Assembly: GCF_019670005.1 (NCBI RefSeq)
Contig: NZ_AP019785.1
Location: 1-64,000 of the forward strand
DNA length: 64,000 nucleotides
Source: Methylomagnum ishizawai
Lineage (GTDB): Bacteria > Pseudomonadota > Gammaproteobacteria > Methylococcales > Methylococcaceae
Reading direction: 5' to 3'
The notes beneath the pieces were generated by a model. The model did not search any database, had not been told where the DNA came from, and saw nothing but the letters and a program-made list of their open reading frames with translations. Below, one piece after another: positions 60,841 to 64,000 of this stretch; the first letter of the stretch is position 1; every line of letters begins with the position of its first letter. Both the position numbers and the translations under genes were made by a program.

Positions 60841-61924
60841 GCTCTCCACTTAACCGGAGTAAAATGAGGGGATGGATCATCCTCGTGCGGGCGTTCATTA
60901 CCCTCGGTCCGTGGGCGAGTTCCAGGCTTGGTTCCAAACCGATGCCGACTGTTTGGACTACCTGGAATGGCTTCGATGGCCGACGGGCTTTGTCTGTCCG
61001 GCCTGCGGCCTCCCGGGTGGCTGGCGGTTGGGCGATGGTCGATTCATGTGCGGCGGCTGCGCCGACCGCACCTCGGTCACTGCGGGCACGATCTTCGACC
61101 GCACGCGCACGCCATTGACGGTCTGGTTCACGGCTTGTTGGCTGTTCGCCACCGGCAAGGATGGGATGGCATTGAGCCTGAAGCGGACGCTGGCGATCGG
61201 CTCCTACCAGACTGCGTGGGCCATGCTGCATCGACTGCGGTCCGCGCTCGTGAGGCCGGGCCGGGATCGGCTCGGGGGCAGGGTCGAGGTGGATGAGACC
61301 TACATCGGCGGGCAGGAGGCGGGACTGCCCGGCGGCCGCGCCCATGGCAAGAAGATACTGACCGGCATTGCCGTGGAAGTCCTGGAACCGAAGGGGTTCG
61401 GTCGATGCCGGATGCAGCCGTTGGCCGATGCCTCGGCGGCTTCCCTGCACCCCTTCGTCAGGGGGGCCGTCGAGCCGGGGGCGACGGTCATCACCGACGG
61501 CTGGCAAGGCTACTGCGGGCTGAACCTATCCGGCTACATCCATCAACCCCGCAGCCAGCGGGCGACCCGGGCCTGCGGCGGGGACTCCGACAAGTTGCTG
61601 CCCGGAGTGCACCGGGTCGCTTCGCTGGTCAAGCGCTGGCTGTTGGGCACCCACCAGGGCGCCGTGGATCCGGCGCACCTGGAAAGCTACCTGAACGAGT
61701 TCGTGTTCCGCTTCAACCGCCGCCGTTCCCGGAGTCGCGGTATGGTGTTCTACCGGGTGCTTGAACTCGCCGTCGCCCACGACCCCGTGCGCTACAAGGA
61801 CATCATGGCCGCGCAGAGGCCACGTAAAGTTGCGCCCACCCCGCCGAGGGCAAACGGACATCCACCGAGCCTCGAGCGCCCATCCGCAAACCGCCCATGG
61901 AGAAACTCCGGTTAAGTGGAGAGC
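60841..61924 (+). mobile_element. IS1595 family insertion sequence
   Basis: Perfect 20-bp inverted repeats GCTCTCCACTTAACCGGAGT at 60841-60860 and 61905-61924. The element holds one intact transposase. No 8-bp target repeat is visible, perhaps because a neighbouring sequence was deleted. Confidence 0.93.
60872..61915 (+). CDS. IS1595 family transposase
   Basis: 347 residues. Zinc-ribbon start WPTGFVCPACGLPGGWRLGD and CGGCADRTSVTAGTIFDRTR, then the ISXO2-like DDE domain: VEVDETYIGGQEAGLPGG (first Asp), TVITDGWQGYCGLNLSGY (second Asp) and HLESYLNEFVFRFNRRRS (terminal N/E). The stop lies within the right inverted repeat. It seems fully functional. Confidence 0.93.
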   Translation: MDHPRAGVHYPRSVGEFQAWFQTDADCLDYLEWLRWPTGFVCPACGLPGGWRLGDGRFMCGGCADRTSVTAGTIFDRTRTPLTVWFTACWLFATGKDGMALSLKRTLAIGSYQTAWAMLHRLRSALVRPGRDRLGGRVEVDETYIGGQEAGLPGGRAHGKKILTGIAVEVLEPKGFGRCRMQPLADASAASLHPFVRGAVEPGATVITDGWQGYCGLNLSGYIHQPRSQRATRACGGDSDKLLPGVHRVASLVKRWLLGTHQGAVDPAHLESYLNEFVFRFNRRRSRSRGMVFYRVLELAVAHDPVRYKDIMAAQRPRKVAPTPPRANGHPPSLERPSANRPWRNSG

Positions 61925-61993
61925 CCAGCTCATGCTTATGCCTGACAGTTCAATGCTCAAAACGACGTATTAACCCGGCGGTTTTTGATTGGG

Positions 61994-63805
61994 CTATGGG
62001 GCGACATTCCCACCCCCGAAGTCGTCGAATTCCGCCCCGGCGGCGTCGCCGAACCATAGCCCGACGTAACCGCCGCGCGGGTCGAAGAAGGCCCTGTCGG
62101 CCCGGTCCAGGGCCACCGCGCCCACCTCGACGCCATTCTTGTAAACATGGACCGTCCCGGCCTTGGACCCGGTCCCGTACACCAGCGCGCCGAGCCGGTC
62201 GCCGTTCCCGAACGCACGGGAGCGGAGCAATGGGTATTCCTTCCAGCGCCCGTTGGGCAGCAGCGTCGAGACCAGTACCGCCTTGTCCCTAGCGCGGTAG
62301 TCCACGTTGATCACGCCCAGCCGGTAGTCGATGGCCTTGGAGGTCGACTGGACCTTGAGCATCAGTCCATGCTCGAAGCCGCCTTGGTTGACCTTGGCCA
62401 GCGTCACGAAGGCCTGCGCGTTGACGCCGAAGCGGGTCGGCTTCCAGTAGGCCGGTCCCCCGGAGCGGACCTTCGCCCGGCCGTTCAGGATCATGTAGTC
62501 CCCGGGTCCCACGGATCCGCTCCAATGGACCCTCAACGCGCCGTCCGGGCGGTTGAAGTCGTCGAGCACGTCGATGTATTCGAAGGCGCCGATATCGCAC
62601 TTGCCGCCGGGGGGTTGCGGACGGCCCAACCCACGCTGGTCGGCCGTCACGCCGGTGTTGGCGCAGCCCCGACCCGGAACGAACACGATCCGGTCTACCG
62701 CCTGGCTATCGGACGTCAATGCCTGGGTTTGGGTGGGGCCGCCGTTGTCGGCCAGGCCCGCGAGCCCCGCGTAGCCGGTCAGTTGGCCGGAAGCGGCGGC
62801 GTTGCAACTGTTGTCCGAGACAAGGTTGAGCCCCGCGAACTCGCAGGCCCCGTCGATATCGTTCGGTGAGTTGTCCGCGACGATCGAATTGATCAACTTG
62901 CCGACACCGCCTTCGCGCGCATAAACGCCGCCACCGGTGGCATAGCTATAAAGACCCGGCGCATAGACCTGGTTGAATGTGACGGTGCTATGGATAAGCG
63001 TAACCTTTGTTTCGCCGTAAACGCCACCGCCCTCCGTCAAGCCGCGGTAGGCGCAGGCCTCGTTCCCGAAGACCGTGCTGTTGGTCAGGGTGACCGCCCC
63101 GACGCCGTAGATGCCGCCGCCCGCGTATGCGCAATTGAAGCCGGGTTCGGAGGGCTTGTTGCCGGAGACGGTGCTGCCTTGCAGGGTGACCGGCCCGGCA
63201 CCGTAGATGCCGCCCCCTTCATCCAAAAAGAGATTGTCCGAGACGGTGCTGTTGATGAGGACGACCGGCCCGGAGCCGTAGATGCCGCCCCCCCAGGTGG
63301 CTTGGTTTCCGGTGACGGTGCTTTCGTTGAGCGTGACCGTGCCTTTGATTCCGCCGCCGCCGGTTTCGGACCCGAACGCGTCGCCCCCCTTCACCGTGAT
63401 CCGGTTGAGGGTGAGTTGGGCGCTGGTGGAGTCGAACAGCCGGAACGGTGGTGCTCCCGCCGCGCGGGCGACCGTGTGGTGGTTGCCGTTGACCGTGAGG
63501 GTGCCGACGACCGCGGGCAGGCCATTGCCGACGCCATCCGGGTCGGTGTTGTCCACCGCCGTCAAAGAGACATCGACCCGGAGGTCGATGATATCGCCGC
63601 CGCCATTCCGGTCGTCGCCCGCAGGGCATCCGTTGGTGGCGGCGTTGCGGTTGGCGGCGGCGATGGCGTCGACCAGGCCGCATGTGGTGCCGTTGACGAT
63701 GATGGTCGCCGCGGTCGTGGAGCCGGATCCGGCCGCGAATAGCAGCGGCATGGCCGCGAAAAATGATCGGCAACGAAGGTGCCTTATGAGCCAAGCTGTA
63801 GCCAT
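61994..63805 (-). CDS. Secreted beta-helix protein with choice-of-anchor and C-terminal domain
   Basis: 603 residues from ATG 63805 with GGGAGG upstream. Signal peptide ending STTAA at about 33. Residues 35-120 hold ATIIVNGTTCGLVDAIAAAN and DIIDLRVDVSLTAVDNTDPD, the choice-of-anchor/CSLREA-like opening. A beta-helix follows with GGGIYGSGPVVLINSTVSDN repeats. At about 385-415 is the DNGGPTQTQALTSDSQAVDR and DQRGLGRPQP signature. A C-terminal LamG/jelly-roll-like beta domain (about 430-600) ends in GGYVGLWFGDAAGAEFDDFG. Likely cell-surface or secreted adhesin. Another copy starts upstream in tandem. Confidence 0.85.
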   Translation of the reverse strand: MATAWLIRHLRCRSFFAAMPLLFAAGSGSTTAATIIVNGTTCGLVDAIAAANRNAATNGCPAGDDRNGGGDIIDLRVDVSLTAVDNTDPDGVGNGLPAVVGTLTVNGNHHTVARAAGAPPFRLFDSTSAQLTLNRITVKGGDAFGSETGGGGIKGTVTLNESTVTGNQATWGGGIYGSGPVVLINSTVSDNLFLDEGGGIYGAGPVTLQGSTVSGNKPSEPGFNCAYAGGGIYGVGAVTLTNSTVFGNEACAYRGLTEGGGVYGETKVTLIHSTVTFNQVYAPGLYSYATGGGVYAREGGVGKLINSIVADNSPNDIDGACEFAGLNLVSDNSCNAAASGQLTGYAGLAGLADNGGPTQTQALTSDSQAVDRIVFVPGRGCANTGVTADQRGLGRPQPPGGKCDIGAFEYIDVLDDFNRPDGALRVHWSGSVGPGDYMILNGRAKVRSGGPAYWKPTRFGVNAQAFVTLAKVNQGGFEHGLMLKVQSTSKAIDYRLGVINVDYRARDKAVLVSTLLPNGRWKEYPLLRSRAFGNGDRLGALVYGTGSKAGTVHVYKNGVEVGAVALDRADRAFFDPRGGYVGLWFGDAAGAEFDDFGGGNVAP

Positions 63806-63922
63806 GATCCATCCTCCCTGATGTTTGTTGCCAAACGAGCGCCCTCCCAAAGGAGGCCCTCCTCGATAAAAGCGGCCACTTTTTTCTTCATGGCTGTGGA
63901 AGCCCCGTCCGGTCCGCGCGGG

Positions 63923-64000
63923 CTATGGCGCGGCATTCCCGCCCCCGAAGTCGTCGAATTCCGCCCCGGCGGCATCGCCGAACCACAGCCCGACGTAACC
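63923..64000 (-). CDS. Tandem paralogue of the beta-helix protein, C-terminus only
   Basis: The last 25 codons (GYVGLWFGDAAGAEFDDFGG, GNAAP, stop at 63923-63925) are nearly identical to the end of the 61994-63805 protein. The gene continues beyond the window edge. It shows a tandem duplication of this family. Confidence 0.75.
   Translation of the reverse strand, partial: GYVGLWFGDAAGAEFDDFGGGNAAP

Overview
This is a GC-rich stretch from a Gram-negative proteobacterium. Lipobox and Sec signal peptides, an RND efflux pump, OpgC, MsrQ, a sigma-54 activator and a bufferin operon all fit. A methylotrophic gammaproteobacterium of the Methylococcaceae type is my best guess, but nothing in the window proves it. 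At 45.7-50.0 kb there is what looks like a replication and partition module (AT-rich 13-mers, repeats, two perfect DnaA boxes, parA, parB, a palindrome). The window may therefore come from a plasmid or chromid, or carry one integrated.

Layout. 0-7.1 kb is a mobile-element graveyard: an IS200-like element, a secreted beta-helix protein, ISAs1/IS3/IS66-like/IS701-like/IS4-like pieces nested in one another, and stubs of two metabolic genes. 7.2-17.9 kb holds envelope and ion-homeostasis genes: a giant DUF748 AsmA-like protein with a broken partial duplicate, a YnbE-like lipoprotein, an MscS channel, a DUF2254 membrane protein, a CPA2 antiporter and a ClC exchanger. 18.0-23.4 kb has a CzcA-type RND pump and a TctD/TctE-like two-component pair. 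23.7-31.1 kb is a glycan region: OpgC, a Kef-type antiporter, a crystallin-fold protein, GH39 and GH144-like hydrolases and an SDR. 31.1-35.0 kb has a lipoprotein, a sensory-rhodopsin-transducer homologue, a DUF4396 gene split by an in-frame UGA, a CPA1 antiporter and an AI-2E permease.

35.4-39.1 kb is a LysR-controlled detoxification group (AhpD-like, flavin oxidase-like, GST, DUF1348). 39.1-44.4 kb is the best-resolved system: a sigma-54 activator divergent from a bufferin operon (DUF2282 precursor, DUF692 modifying enzyme, DUF2063 partner, DoxX), followed by MsrQ. A textbook -24/-12 promoter and an upstream dyad lie between the two.

44.4-50.8 kb has IS66 and ISAs1 debris, the putative origin, an IS4-like element, parAB and an IS630 remnant. 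50.9-54.7 kb is a catabolic cluster (YcaC-like hydrolase, amidohydrolase, intradiol dioxygenase, lipocalin-like) in which two genes carry frameshifts. 55.0-57.9 kb has a slipin/NfeD pair and small secreted proteins. 57.9-61.9 kb has three IS elements in a row (IS5-, IS4- and IS1595-type). 62.0-64.0 kb has two tandem beta-helix paralogues, the second cut by the window edge.

No tRNA, rRNA or CRISPR array was seen. Unusually many genes concern ion, osmotic and envelope homeostasis.
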